From NCBI GenBank assembly GCA_000337115.1, contig AOIR01000058.1, forward strand, positions 1 through 58,229: a DNA stretch of 58,229 bases, written 5' to 3'. Source of the stretch: Natrinema thermotolerans DSM 11552 (GTDB lineage Archaea; Halobacteriota; Halobacteria; Halobacteriales; Natrialbaceae). The first letter of the stretch is position 1; every line of letters begins with the position of its first letter. Positions 34,596 to 42,560 of this stretch are shown piece after piece. The notes beneath the pieces are model-generated. The model was not told the DNA's origin, searched no databases, and saw only the letters and a program-made list of their open reading frames with translations. The position numbers and the translations under genes were made by a program.

Positions 34596-36230
34596 TCAGG
34601 CCTCGAACCGATCGCGGACCTGGTCCCGGAGGACGGTCTTCTGGACCTTCTCCCCGTTCGGCCCCTCGGTCGTCGGGAACTCGTCGACGACCTCGACCGC
34701 CTCGGGCACCTTGTAGTCGGCGACGCGGTCGTCGAGGAACGCCTCGAGGTCGTCGGTCGGGACCTCGCCATCGGCGGGGACGACGAACGCGACCGGCACC
34801 TCGCCGTGGCGCGGGTGGGGCGCGCCGACGACCTCGCAGGCGCGGACGGCGGGGTGGTCCTCGACGGCGGCCCCGATCTCGCGGGGCGCGACGAGAAAGC
34901 CCCGGACCCGCAGGGCGTCGTCGAGTCTCGAGCGGTAGTAGACGTACCCGTCCGCGTCGATCTCAGCGAGGTCGCCGGTGTAGAACCATCCCGCTTCGTC
35001 GAAGGCCTCGGCCGTCGCCTCGGGCTTGTCGAGGTAGCCGTCGGCCAGCGGGTAGCCCCGGATCGCGAGTTCGCCCTCCTCGCCGGCCGGCAGTTCCGCG
35101 CGCGTTTCGGGGTCGACGATTTTCGCGTCGATCGCCGGATGGATCGGCGGGCCGCCGACCCGTTTGCGCCGCTCGGCGGGGTCGGCCGGGTCGCCGACGA
35201 AGAGCTGGCTGTTGGCCTCCGAGAGCCCGTAGGGCTGGACGACCGGGAAGCCGAACGTCGACTCGATGCGCTCGAACAGCGTCTCGTCGAATCCCTTGCT
35301 AATGAACCCCACCACGCCTTTGTCGATCGTCTCGACCCGCGTGGCGTCGAAGGCGTCGGCCTCGAGCATCCGTTCGAACATCACGCCCAGCCCGGTGAGA
35401 TAGGTGGCGTCGTACGCGTCGACCAGCCGGATCGTCTCACCGGGGTTGAAGTGAGTCTGTGCGACGAGCGTGCCGCCGGTCGCGAGGACGCTGAACAGCG
35501 TGTTGTAGCCCCAGATCCCGCAGAACGGCAGCGTCGCGACGCCGACGTCGCCCCCATCCACGCCGAGGTGATCCGCGACGTGTGCGGAGTGGTTCAACAG
35601 CGACCGGCTCGACTGGAGACAACCCTTCGGATCGCTCGTGGTCCCGCTCGTGTAGAAGATCGCCGCCGGGGCCGCGGGATCGGACGCGGGCTCTACGTCG
35701 TCGCTCCCCCGCGCTCGCCCCGTCGCCAGCACGTCGTCGTAGTCACGCAGCGCCGGGCGTTCGGCCGCCGACTCGAGGCTGACGACCGCCTCGAGGGCCG
35801 GAAACGAGGCGGGATCGAACGCCTCGGGCAGTCCCTCGGTGATCTCGGGAACCGCCGCTTCGAGCATCTCGTGGTAGTCCCGCCCGAGCAGAGCGTCCTC
35901 GGTGACCAGCACCGACGCACTCGAGTCGGCGAGCATGTACTCGAGTTCGTGGCTCCGGTAGCGGGTGTTGACCGCGACGGTCGCCGCGCCCAGCATCGAG
36001 GTCGCCAGTTGGCAGGCGATCCATTCGGGGCGGTTCCCGAGCCAGACGGCGACGACGTCGCCGTCCGAGACGCCCAGTTCGGCGAGGCCGGCCGCGAGCG
36101 CGCGGCTCTCGGCGAGCAGGTCGTCGTACGTCCACGTTTCGCCCTCGAAGACGACGGCCCGCTGTTCCGGCCGCTCGGCCGCGACCGTCGCGATCCCCTC
36201 GTAGATGGTTTCGTCTGGCCACGTGAGCAT
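34596..36230 (-). CDS. AMP-forming acyl-CoA synthetase
   Basis: A 544-residue member of the adenylate-forming superfamily. The P-loop-like IFYTSGTTSDPKGC is near residue 180, VQPYGLSEANSQL is the A5 motif, and YTGDLAEIDADGYVYYRSR holds the A7/A8 motifs. Near the C-terminus, GPNGEKVQKTVLR supplies the catalytic Lys. It activates a carboxylic acid to its CoA thioester, probably the entry step for the downstream cluster. ATG 36230 is chosen over 36242 and 36245 because a GGATAAAAC box then lies at leaderless spacing (23-31 nt). Confidence 0.88.
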   Translation of the reverse strand: MLTWPDETIYEGIATVAAERPEQRAVVFEGETWTYDDLLAESRALAAGLAELGVSDGDVVAVWLGNRPEWIACQLATSMLGAATVAVNTRYRSHELEYMLADSSASVLVTEDALLGRDYHEMLEAAVPEITEGLPEAFDPASFPALEAVVSLESAAERPALRDYDDVLATGRARGSDDVEPASDPAAPAAIFYTSGTTSDPKGCLQSSRSLLNHSAHVADHLGVDGGDVGVATLPFCGIWGYNTLFSVLATGGTLVAQTHFNPGETIRLVDAYDATYLTGLGVMFERMLEADAFDATRVETIDKGVVGFISKGFDETLFERIESTFGFPVVQPYGLSEANSQLFVGDPADPAERRKRVGGPPIHPAIDAKIVDPETRAELPAGEEGELAIRGYPLADGYLDKPEATAEAFDEAGWFYTGDLAEIDADGYVYYRSRLDDALRVRGFLVAPREIGAAVEDHPAVRACEVVGAPHPRHGEVPVAFVVPADGEVPTDDLEAFLDDRVADYKVPEAVEVVDEFPTTEGPNGEKVQKTVLRDQVRDRFEA

Positions 36231-36368
36231 TAGGCGTGCCATCACAAACCACGGATAAAACGGTTGCGTGCCCGGCCGTCTTCGGTTCCCGACTCGGGCG
36301 GCCGTCGCAGTTTCGGTGTTACCGCAGAACGGTCGCGTCGTTCCGCGAAATTCGGATGGCGGACCGGC

Positions 36369-36698
36369 TCAGGCCTCGCCGACTCGTTCGGCGTCCGGCC
36401 CGAAGACCGACTCGAGCAACGTGGGGACGTCCTCGGGGGAGACGTCCGAGTACCAGCGGTTTCGCGGCTGGATCGTGATCGCGGTCCCGTCCTCGCTACA
36501 GAGGCCGAGACACGAGGTTTCGCTGACCGAGACGGCGGTCCAGAAGGCATCTCGCTCGCGCAGCCACTCCTTGACCGCCGCGGCGGTCTCGTCGGCACCG
36601 ACCGCACCACAGCTTGCGTGTTCGCCGTCCCGGTCGTTCGTACAGACGAAGACGTGGGCATCGAGCCGTTCGGTGTGTTGCTCGGTCCGGTCGTTCAT
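36369..36698 (-). CDS. Thioredoxin-like [2Fe-2S] ferredoxin
   Basis: A 109-residue (2Fe-2S) ferredoxin of the thioredoxin-like type. VFVCTNDRDGEHASCG and SETSCLGLCSEDG supply the four cluster Cys, and IQPRNRWYSDVSPEDVP is the typical C-terminal motif. Such ferredoxins sit in haloarchaeal cobalamin and cobalt loci and may supply electrons for corrin chemistry. It is the last gene of the CbtB-CbtA operon (ATGA overlap with CbtA). Confidence 0.88.
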   Translation of the reverse strand: MNDRTEQHTERLDAHVFVCTNDRDGEHASCGAVGADETAAAVKEWLRERDAFWTAVSVSETSCLGLCSEDGTAITIQPRNRWYSDVSPEDVPTLLESVFGPDAERVGEA

Positions 36699-37468
36699 GG
36701 ACTCATCAGCAGGTCGTCGTGGCGCTCGGCTGCCGGCTGCGCGCCGGCCCGCGTCTGGAGCCAGCCGAAGCAGGCGGCCACCAGCGCCCAGAGCGCGGCC
36801 TGACTCAGGACGGTCAGTCCGCGGAACGCGGTCACCAGTTCGGCCGACAGCGCGCCGGTCTCGACGATCGTCGGTGCCGCCACCGTCGCGACGGCGACGA
36901 GCGCGACGATCGGGACCGCGGCCACACCGACCCCAAGCGGCCGGTTCTCGGGAGACAGACGGCCGTAGCCGTAGACCGACGCCGCGGCGACGACGGCCCC
37001 GACGGCCATCATCCCGGCGTAGATCGCGCTTCGCAGCGTCGGGTCGAACGCCAGTTCGGCCCCGGGCGTCGTCGGCGGCAACACCAGCCACGGGGCGACC
37101 GAGACGGTCAGGAAGCCGGCCGCGGCCAACACGTAGGCCTTGACACGTCCGCGGCCGGGCAGCGCCGGCTCGAGGAAGTAGAAGGCGAGCGCGAAGGCAC
37201 CGCCGAGCAGGATTCCCCAGAGGACGCCGCTGCCGATGCTGACGGCCGCGGTCGTCGCCTCGCTGACCGCGTGAGCGCCTTCGCCGGCGGCATGGGCGTG
37301 TTCGCCGGCCTCGTGTGCGTGTTCACCGGCGTGGGCGTGGTCGCCGCCCTCGGCGCGCGTCTCCATGTAGCCGACAAGGGGGTTCGCGACCAGCGCCACG
37401 TAGGCTCCGTAGGCGATCCCCGCGATCGCCCCGGCGACGACGCCCCGCTTGAGGTAGTCGGCGAGCAT
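36695..37468 (-). CDS. cbtA: Cobalt transporter subunit CbtA
   Basis: A 257-residue integral membrane protein with about six hydrophobic helices. A His-rich loop between helices 1 and 2 (repeats of HAHAGEHAHEAGEHAH type, about residues 43-65) should bind cobalt. The family is B12-regulated in bacteria and predicted to import cobalt. Its start overlaps the CbtB stop by 1 nt and its stop overlaps the ferredoxin start, so the three are co-translated. Confidence 0.9.
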   Translation of the reverse strand: MLADYLKRGVVAGAIAGIAYGAYVALVANPLVGYMETRAEGGDHAHAGEHAHEAGEHAHAAGEGAHAVSEATTAAVSIGSGVLWGILLGGAFALAFYFLEPALPGRGRVKAYVLAAAGFLTVSVAPWLVLPPTTPGAELAFDPTLRSAIYAGMMAVGAVVAAASVYGYGRLSPENRPLGVGVAAVPIVALVAVATVAAPTIVETGALSAELVTAFRGLTVLSQAALWALVAACFGWLQTRAGAQPAAERHDDLLMSP

Positions 37469-37653
37469 CAGTGACAGATGACGCCGGCCGCGTGCCGGAA
37501 GTTGTGCATCGCGTCGTGAGCCAACGGCTCCTGCAGGAACAGCAAGGCGAACGTCGCTGCCGCGACGAACGCGAAGACGGCGAGCAGTTGTCCGGTTGTG
37601 AGGTCGTCACGCGCGGTCCCGATACGATCGTGGACGGTGTCGGTCGTCGTCAT
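37468..37653 (-). CDS. cbtB: Cobalt transporter subunit CbtB
   Basis: A 61-residue protein with one membrane helix (about residues 23-42, LLAVFAFVAAATFALLFL) and the C-terminal metal motif HDAMHNFRHAAGVICH diagnostic of CbtB. It pairs with CbtA for cobalt uptake. First gene of its operon; an inverted repeat overlaps the expected transcription start. Confidence 0.92.
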   Translation of the reverse strand: MTTTDTVHDRIGTARDDLTTGQLLAVFAFVAAATFALLFLQEPLAHDAMHNFRHAAGVICH

Positions 37654-37660
37654 GCAAGTC

Positions 37661-37692
37661 AGTTTTCCCTACTGAAACTCCGATTGTAAAAC
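37661..37692 (-). promoter_or_regulatory. Promoter and candidate operator of cbtB
   Basis: On the minus strand GTTTTACAAT (37683-37692) lies 30-39 nt upstream of the cbtB ATG. Between it and the start, agttt-N9-aaact (37661-37679) is a perfect 5-bp inverted repeat that would cover the transcription start. It could bind a metal- or cobalamin-responsive repressor; no identity can be given. Confidence 0.35.
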
Positions 37693-37896
37693 TACCGATC
37701 GTCCGACGCCGGCACCGTATTTCCCCATCGTCGACCGTACGACCGAACGGAACTCGAACCGTCACGAACGATCCGAATGAATTCGACGGATCGGGCGACT
37801 GCTGGGGAATAACGAAATCGTTTTCCTACGGCTGACGCTTGACTCGACCAACGAGAGTCATGCATATCCAACGACGGTCACCCGGAGGGAACGGCC

Positions 37897-38928
37897 GTGG
37901 CGGTTGAACGCCTGCTCGTCCCGCTGTCGGACACGGTGACCGTCCGACAGACGGTCGGTTACGCCGTCCAGTCGGGCCTCGAGCGCGCTGACTCGCTCGA
38001 GTGTCACCTGGTCGTTGCCCTTCCCTACGACGACGACGTCCCCGAGAGCGCGCGCCAGCACGAGGACGCCGACGACCTGCTGTCGCGGGCACGCAACTGG
38101 GTCGAGGAGGACGCCGGCGAGGCCGACGTGACGATCGAGACGGCGACGCTGGGCACCGACGAGTACCTCTTCGGTCCCCGCGACTACGCGGAGATCTTCG
38201 ACGCCTACGCCGCCGAGAACGACCTCGACCGAGTCGTCCTCGATCCCGAATACGAGCCCGGCGTCACCGCTCGCATCCTCCAGCCCCTCGAGCGGGAACT
38301 CGACCGGATCGGACTGGCCTACGACGAGGCACCGGTCGAGCGCTCGACCCGCCGCGGCCGACTCACGGGGAGCGAGGACTTCGACCGGCTGTTCGCGACG
38401 TTCATGATCTCCTACGGCTTCTATCTCGTCCTGGGCGATCCCACCTACTGGTTCGACCTGGTTACCGGCGCGGCGGTCGCGGGCATCGTCGCCATCTCGC
38501 TCGCTCGAGTGACGTTTTCGGTGCCGCTGGACCGTGTCCAGTCGCCGATCCGGGTCGTCCGCTTTGCCCTCTATATCCCTTACCTACTCTGGGAGATCGT
38601 CAAGGCGAACATCGCGGTCTCGGCCGTGATACTCCGGCCGTCGATGCCCATCGAGCCGACGCTGACGCAGGTCGACTCCCGAGTCAGAAGCGGGCTACCC
38701 CTGACCGCACTGGCAAACAGCATCACCCTCACCCCGGGCACGCTGACCGTCCGGGCCACCGACCAGCGGCTGCTGGTCCATACGCTGATTCCCGCCGCCC
38801 GTGAGGACCTCTTCGACGGCGGCTTGGAGCGAGGGATCAGATTCGTCTTCTACGGCCGCGAGTCGGCCGCGATCCCCTCGCCGCGCGAACGCGACGACGC
38901 CGAGATCGTCGGAGGTGACGAGCTGTGA
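37897..38928 (+). CDS. mnhE: Na+/H+ antiporter subunit MrpE/MnhE fused to a UspA-like domain
   Basis: A 343-residue fusion. Residues 1-145 form a universal-stress-protein-like alpha/beta domain (ERLLVPLSDTVTVRQTVGYA, then DRVVLDPEY). Residues 165-315 are the MrpE domain with about three hydrophobic helices, RFALYIPYLLWEIVKANIAV, and SITLTPGTLTV, the hallmark MrpE motif. Bacterial MrpE lacks the first domain. Nucleotide binding by it might modulate the antiporter; this is inference. GTG start with a GGAGGG ribosome-binding site 8 nt upstream. First gene of a nine-gene operon. Confidence 0.88.
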   Translation: MAVERLLVPLSDTVTVRQTVGYAVQSGLERADSLECHLVVALPYDDDVPESARQHEDADDLLSRARNWVEEDAGEADVTIETATLGTDEYLFGPRDYAEIFDAYAAENDLDRVVLDPEYEPGVTARILQPLERELDRIGLAYDEAPVERSTRRGRLTGSEDFDRLFATFMISYGFYLVLGDPTYWFDLVTGAAVAGIVAISLARVTFSVPLDRVQSPIRVVRFALYIPYLLWEIVKANIAVSAVILRPSMPIEPTLTQVDSRVRSGLPLTALANSITLTPGTLTVRATDQRLLVHTLIPAAREDLFDGGLERGIRFVFYGRESAAIPSPRERDDAEIVGGDEL

Positions 38929-39206
38929 CGCCGGTCCCGCTCGAGGACGTCTTCCTCGCCGCGGCCGGCCTGTTCGTCGTGCTGGCGATCGCGATGTTCT
39001 ACCGGGCGGTCGTCGGGCCGACCACGCAGGACCGACTGCTTGCGGTCAACGTCCTCGGGACGAACACGGTCGTCATCCTCGCCCTGCTGGCGGCGGGACT
39101 CGACCAGCGGTGGTTTCTCGACGTGGCGTTGATCTACGCCCTGCTGAACTTCCTGATGTCGGTCGCCATCTCGAAGTTCACCGTCGAGCGGGGTGGTGTG
39201 CTGTGA
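38925..39206 (+). CDS. mnhF: Na+/H+ antiporter subunit MrpF/MnhF
   Basis: A 93-residue membrane protein with three hydrophobic helices and the family motif VVGPTTQDRLLAVNVLGTNT. A small structural subunit of the Mrp complex. GTG start overlapping the MrpE stop (GTGA), preceded by a GGAGGTGA ribosome-binding site. Confidence 0.9.
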   Translation: MTPVPLEDVFLAAAGLFVVLAIAMFYRAVVGPTTQDRLLAVNVLGTNTVVILALLAAGLDQRWFLDVALIYALLNFLMSVAISKFTVERGGVL

Positions 39207-39586
39207 TCGAACCGACCCCGCTGCAGGTAACCCTCGAGACGGTCCGGTTCTGGGCGATCGTCGCCCTGCTTGGACTGGGCGTGTTCTTCACGCTCGTCTC
39301 GACGATCGGCGTCCTCCGACTGCCGGACATCTACGCGCGGGCCCACACCGCCTCCCAGACGGACACGCTCGGGGCGGGCTTTGCGCTGGCCGGCGTCGCC
39401 CTGGCGTTCGGTTGGCAGCACGCGGCGGTCTATACCGTCTTGCTGCTGTTTTTCGTATTCATCACGAACCCGACGGCCGCCCACGCGATCGCGCGATCGG
39501 CGGCCGAGACCGGCGTCGAGCCGATCCTCGCCGAGGAGGGCGAACCGGACGATTCGACCGCCGAAACGGAGGGCGAGACTCGATGA
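39203..39586 (+). CDS. mnhG: Na+/H+ antiporter subunit MrpG/MnhG
   Basis: A 127-residue protein with three helices. GVLRLPDIYARAHTASQTDTLG is the diagnostic MrpG motif and FITNPTAAHAIARSA ends the membrane part. An acidic tail of about 30 residues faces the cytoplasm. GTG start overlapping the MrpF stop. Confidence 0.92.
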   Translation: MIEPTPLQVTLETVRFWAIVALLGLGVFFTLVSTIGVLRLPDIYARAHTASQTDTLGAGFALAGVALAFGWQHAAVYTVLLLFFVFITNPTAAHAIARSAAETGVEPILAEEGEPDDSTAETEGETR

Positions 39587-40122
39587 GCCTCTTCGTCTAC
39601 TCGCTCGTCGCGTTCGTCCTCGCGACGGCGGTGGCGACGGCACTGTTTCGCGACGTGTTATCCACGATCATCGTCTTCGGGGCCTACAGCCTCGGGATGG
39701 CGATCATCTATACGTTCCTGCTTGCCCCGGACGTGGCGATGACCGAGGCCGCGATCGGTGCCGGCGTCACGACGCTGTTGCTCTTGCTGACGATCGCGCG
39801 CACGACCCGGCCCACGACCGACCGGCTCAGAGAGCGGATCCACGTCCCGGCTGTCGTCGTCGTCGGCGCGTTCGTCCTCCTGCTGTGTGCCGCGGTCCTG
39901 CCGGAGATGTACGCGGTCGGAAGCACGGAGACACCCGTCTGGTCGAACCCCGACGTAACCCAACACTACATCACGGAGACGTACCACCAGACCGGCGTCG
40001 AGAACGCCGTCACCGCCGTCCTCGCCGCCTACCGTGGGTTCGACACCTTCGGCGAGGCGGTCGTCGTCTTCGCCGCCGGCGTCTCGACGCTGCTGGTTCT
40101 GAAACGAGAGGTGTTCGCCTGA
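39583..40122 (+). CDS. DUF4040/MbhD-MbhE-like subunit (C-terminal part of MrpA as a separate protein)
   Basis: A 179-residue membrane protein. Residues 1-70 match DUF4040/MbhD (FGAYSLGMAIIYTFLLAPDVAMTEAA pattern). Residues 85-179 match the MbhE-like region, with two or three helices and an external loop containing TETYHQTGVENAVTAVLAAYRG. In bacteria these segments form the C-terminus of MrpA; here they are a stand-alone subunit. ATGA overlap with mnhG. Confidence 0.88.
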   Translation: MSLFVYSLVAFVLATAVATALFRDVLSTIIVFGAYSLGMAIIYTFLLAPDVAMTEAAIGAGVTTLLLLLTIARTTRPTTDRLRERIHVPAVVVVGAFVLLLCAAVLPEMYAVGSTETPVWSNPDVTQHYITETYHQTGVENAVTAVLAAYRGFDTFGEAVVVFAAGVSTLLVLKREVFA

Positions 40123-40650
40123 ATGACCGACTACGACGATACCTACACCGAGAGTCAGGTGATCATGACCGCCGTCAAGATCATCGCACCGTTTACCCTC
40201 ACCTACGGGCTGTTCATGACCTTCCACGGCGGCGACGCCCCCGGCGGCGGGTTCCAGGGTGGGACCATCGTCGGCGTCACCGTCCTCATGCTCGCCTTTG
40301 CCTTCGGGATCGACCCGACCCGCCAGTGGCTCCGCAACTCCGTTATCACCGGCCTCGTCACTGGCGGCGTCGTCATCTTCGGCGCGATCGGGCTGGGGAT
40401 GATCGCGCTGGGCGGGGAGTTCCTCGAGTTTTACAAACTCAAGGCGGTCTTCGATATCAAGCCCAAGTGGGGGCTCGAGGCCGTCGAGATCGGCGGCATC
40501 TCGCTGATCGTCTCGGGGGTCATCATCAGCCTCTTCTTCACGATGGCAGCGGGCTTTACGTCCGACCGGCCCAGCGGCACCGGCGGCGTCAGCGGCGTCG
40601 ACGACGACGCGCCGGACGCGGCCGAGCCGGAGGTGAGCGACGATGATTGA
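40123..40650 (+). CDS. mnhB: Na+/H+ antiporter subunit MrpB/MnhB
   Basis: A 175-residue, four-helix membrane subunit. The diagnostic FHGGDAPGGGFQGG motif is near residue 40, and KPKWGLEAVEIG is characteristic of the family. An acidic tail follows the last helix. It starts directly after the preceding stop. Confidence 0.92.
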   Translation: MTDYDDTYTESQVIMTAVKIIAPFTLTYGLFMTFHGGDAPGGGFQGGTIVGVTVLMLAFAFGIDPTRQWLRNSVITGLVTGGVVIFGAIGLGMIALGGEFLEFYKLKAVFDIKPKWGLEAVEIGGISLIVSGVIISLFFTMAAGFTSDRPSGTGGVSGVDDDAPDAAEPEVSDDD

Positions 40651-41020
40651 GCTGCTGACGAGCCACTACCTCTACGTCCTGACGTTCGTACTGCTCGGAC
40701 TGGGGATCTACATGGTGATCGCCAGCGAGAACCTCGTGAAGAAGCTGATCGGGGTGAACCTGTTTCAGACGGCCATCTTCCTGTTTTTCGTCTCGATGGC
40801 CTACATCGACGTCGACGGTGCCTCGGCACCGATCGTTCCCCACGAGGGCACGCCGGGCGAGGTCATGGTCGCGAGCCCGCTGCCGCAGGTCATCGTCCTG
40901 ACCGCCATCGTCGTCGGCATCGCACTGACCGCGGTCGGGCTGGCGCTGATCATCCGGATCTACTCGGAGTACGGCACCCTCCGCGAGGACACCCTTCGGG
41001 AGGTGCGTGCCGATGAGTAG
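40643..41020 (+). CDS. mnhC: Na+/H+ antiporter subunit MrpC/MnhC (NuoK-like)
   Basis: A 125-residue subunit with three helices. LLGLGIYMVIASENLVKKLIG and the helix-3 segment PQVIVLTAIVVGIALTAVGL match MrpC/NuoK; the latter contains the conserved region of NuoK-type helices. Starts 8 nt inside mnhB with a GGAGGTGA ribosome-binding site. Confidence 0.92.
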   Translation: MIELLTSHYLYVLTFVLLGLGIYMVIASENLVKKLIGVNLFQTAIFLFFVSMAYIDVDGASAPIVPHEGTPGEVMVASPLPQVIVLTAIVVGIALTAVGLALIIRIYSEYGTLREDTLREVRADE

Positions 41021-42560
41021 TATCGACCTGCTCCCGCCGCTTTTGATCGCCGCCCCCATTCTGGCGGCGACGCTGCCGATCGCGCTCGGGCTGTGGTTCG
41101 ACCGGGCCGGCTGGTCCGTCGCCGCGGCGACGACCAGCGGCCTGTTCGTCGGAGCCGTCGCCCTCGCGAACGCCGTCTACGGCGGCGAACGGATCACTCA
41201 CGAACTCGGGGGCTACCCCCGCGAGTACGGGATCGAACTCGTCGCCGACGAGTTCTCGATGCTGATCGTCCTGCTCGTGACCGCCGTCGCCGCCGGCGTC
41301 CTCGCGTTCACGCGCCGGGGCGGCCCGCGCGGGAACACGTTCTACACCGCCTACCTGCTGCTGGTCGCCGGTCTGCTGGGCATCTCGCTGACCGGCGACG
41401 TGTTCAACCTCTTCGTCTTCCTCGAGATCTCGAGCATCGCGACCTACGCCCTGGTCGCCAGCGGCGACGGCCCCGAGGCGGCGGTCGCGGCCCTGAAGTA
41501 CCTGATTCTGGGGACCGTCGCCGCCTCGATGTACCTGATCGGGGTCGCGTTCGTTTTCATGGCGACGGGGACGCTCAACATGGTCGAACTCGCCGGCGCC
41601 ATCCCCGAGGCCAACACCACCCTGATCCGGGCCGGGATCGCGTTCATGATCGTCGGCTTCGCCGTCAAGGTCGCCCAGTGGCCGCTGCACACGTGGCAGC
41701 CAAGCGCCTACCAGCGGGCCCCCGACGGAGTGACGCCGCTGATAGCGGCGCTCGTCTCGACGGCCTCCGCGTACGCGTTCGGCCGCATCATCGTCACCGT
41801 CCTCGGGGTCGAGTACCTCGCGGGCACGCCGAACGTGGCTCCGATCGTCCTGACGATCGGTTGCGTGAGCGTCCTCGCCGGCACCGTTCTGGCGGTGATC
41901 CAGACCGAGGTCAAGCGGATGCTCGCGTACTCGTCGGTCTCGCAGTTCGGACTGGTAATCGCCGCCTACGGCGTCGTCATCGCCGGCGAGTCCGAAACCG
42001 CGCTGATCGGTGCCGCCATCCACCTCGTCGGACACGGCGTGTTGAAAGCCGGCATCTTCCTTGCGGCCGCGCTCGTCGCGACGAGCTACGGCGCACGCAC
42101 TGTCGACGAATACGCCGGCCTTGCCAAACGGCGGCCGTTCGTCGCCGGCTCCATGGCCGTCCTCCTGCTGGCGCTGGTCGGCGTCCCGCCGGGCGTCGGC
42201 TTCGTCGGCAAGTGGTACATCGCCGTCGGTGCCGTCGAATCGCAGCTCTGGCCCGTCGCAGCCGTGATCTTCCTCAGCACCATGCTCACCCTCGCCTACG
42301 CCGCTCGCCTGCTCGAGAAGATGTACTTCACGCCGTCGGCACCCGCCGACGCGAGTCGTCCGGGGCCGGCCGCGACCGACGGCGGAACGGCCGACACCGA
42401 CGCCGCGGCCGCGATCCGCGGCGCGGGGGCGGCTGATCCCGTCTCGATCGGCATGATCGCCGTCGTCGTGGTCGCCGCCGTCGTCGCCGTCGCGCTCGGC
42501 TTCGCCGGCGGCACGATCGCCGACCTGCTCGAGCCGTTCCTCACGGAGGTGTTCAACTGA
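41013..42560 (+). CDS. mnhD: Proton-conducting antiporter-like subunit MrpD/MnhD (1 of 3)
   Basis: A 515-residue protein with about 14 helices of the NuoL/M/N-MrpA/D superfamily. The key Glu lies in LFVFLEISSIATYALVA, the Lys of the channel in VGFAVKVAQWPLHTWQP, and RMLAYSSVSQFGLVI in the second half-channel. It carries Na+ or H+ across the membrane. An ATG start at 41013 follows a GGGAGGTG site; a GTG 6 nt earlier is less likely. It overlaps the next gene by 1 nt. Confidence 0.9.
   Translation: MSSIDLLPPLLIAAPILAATLPIALGLWFDRAGWSVAAATTSGLFVGAVALANAVYGGERITHELGGYPREYGIELVADEFSMLIVLLVTAVAAGVLAFTRRGGPRGNTFYTAYLLLVAGLLGISLTGDVFNLFVFLEISSIATYALVASGDGPEAAVAALKYLILGTVAASMYLIGVAFVFMATGTLNMVELAGAIPEANTTLIRAGIAFMIVGFAVKVAQWPLHTWQPSAYQRAPDGVTPLIAALVSTASAYAFGRIIVTVLGVEYLAGTPNVAPIVLTIGCVSVLAGTVLAVIQTEVKRMLAYSSVSQFGLVIAAYGVVIAGESETALIGAAIHLVGHGVLKAGIFLAAALVATSYGARTVDEYAGLAKRRPFVAGSMAVLLLALVGVPPGVGFVGKWYIAVGAVESQLWPVAAVIFLSTMLTLAYAARLLEKMYFTPSAPADASRPGPAATDGGTADTDAAAAIRGAGAADPVSIGMIAVVVVAAVVAVALGFAGGTIADLLEPFLTEVFN

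Noticed and set aside
33177-36233. A 1018-codon open frame on the plus strand
   Set aside because: It lies opposite the acyl-CoA dehydrogenase and synthetase genes, has no recognisable motif and an Arg/Val/Asp-rich composition expected from antisense reading of GC-rich acidic genes. The minus-strand products have clear catalytic motifs.
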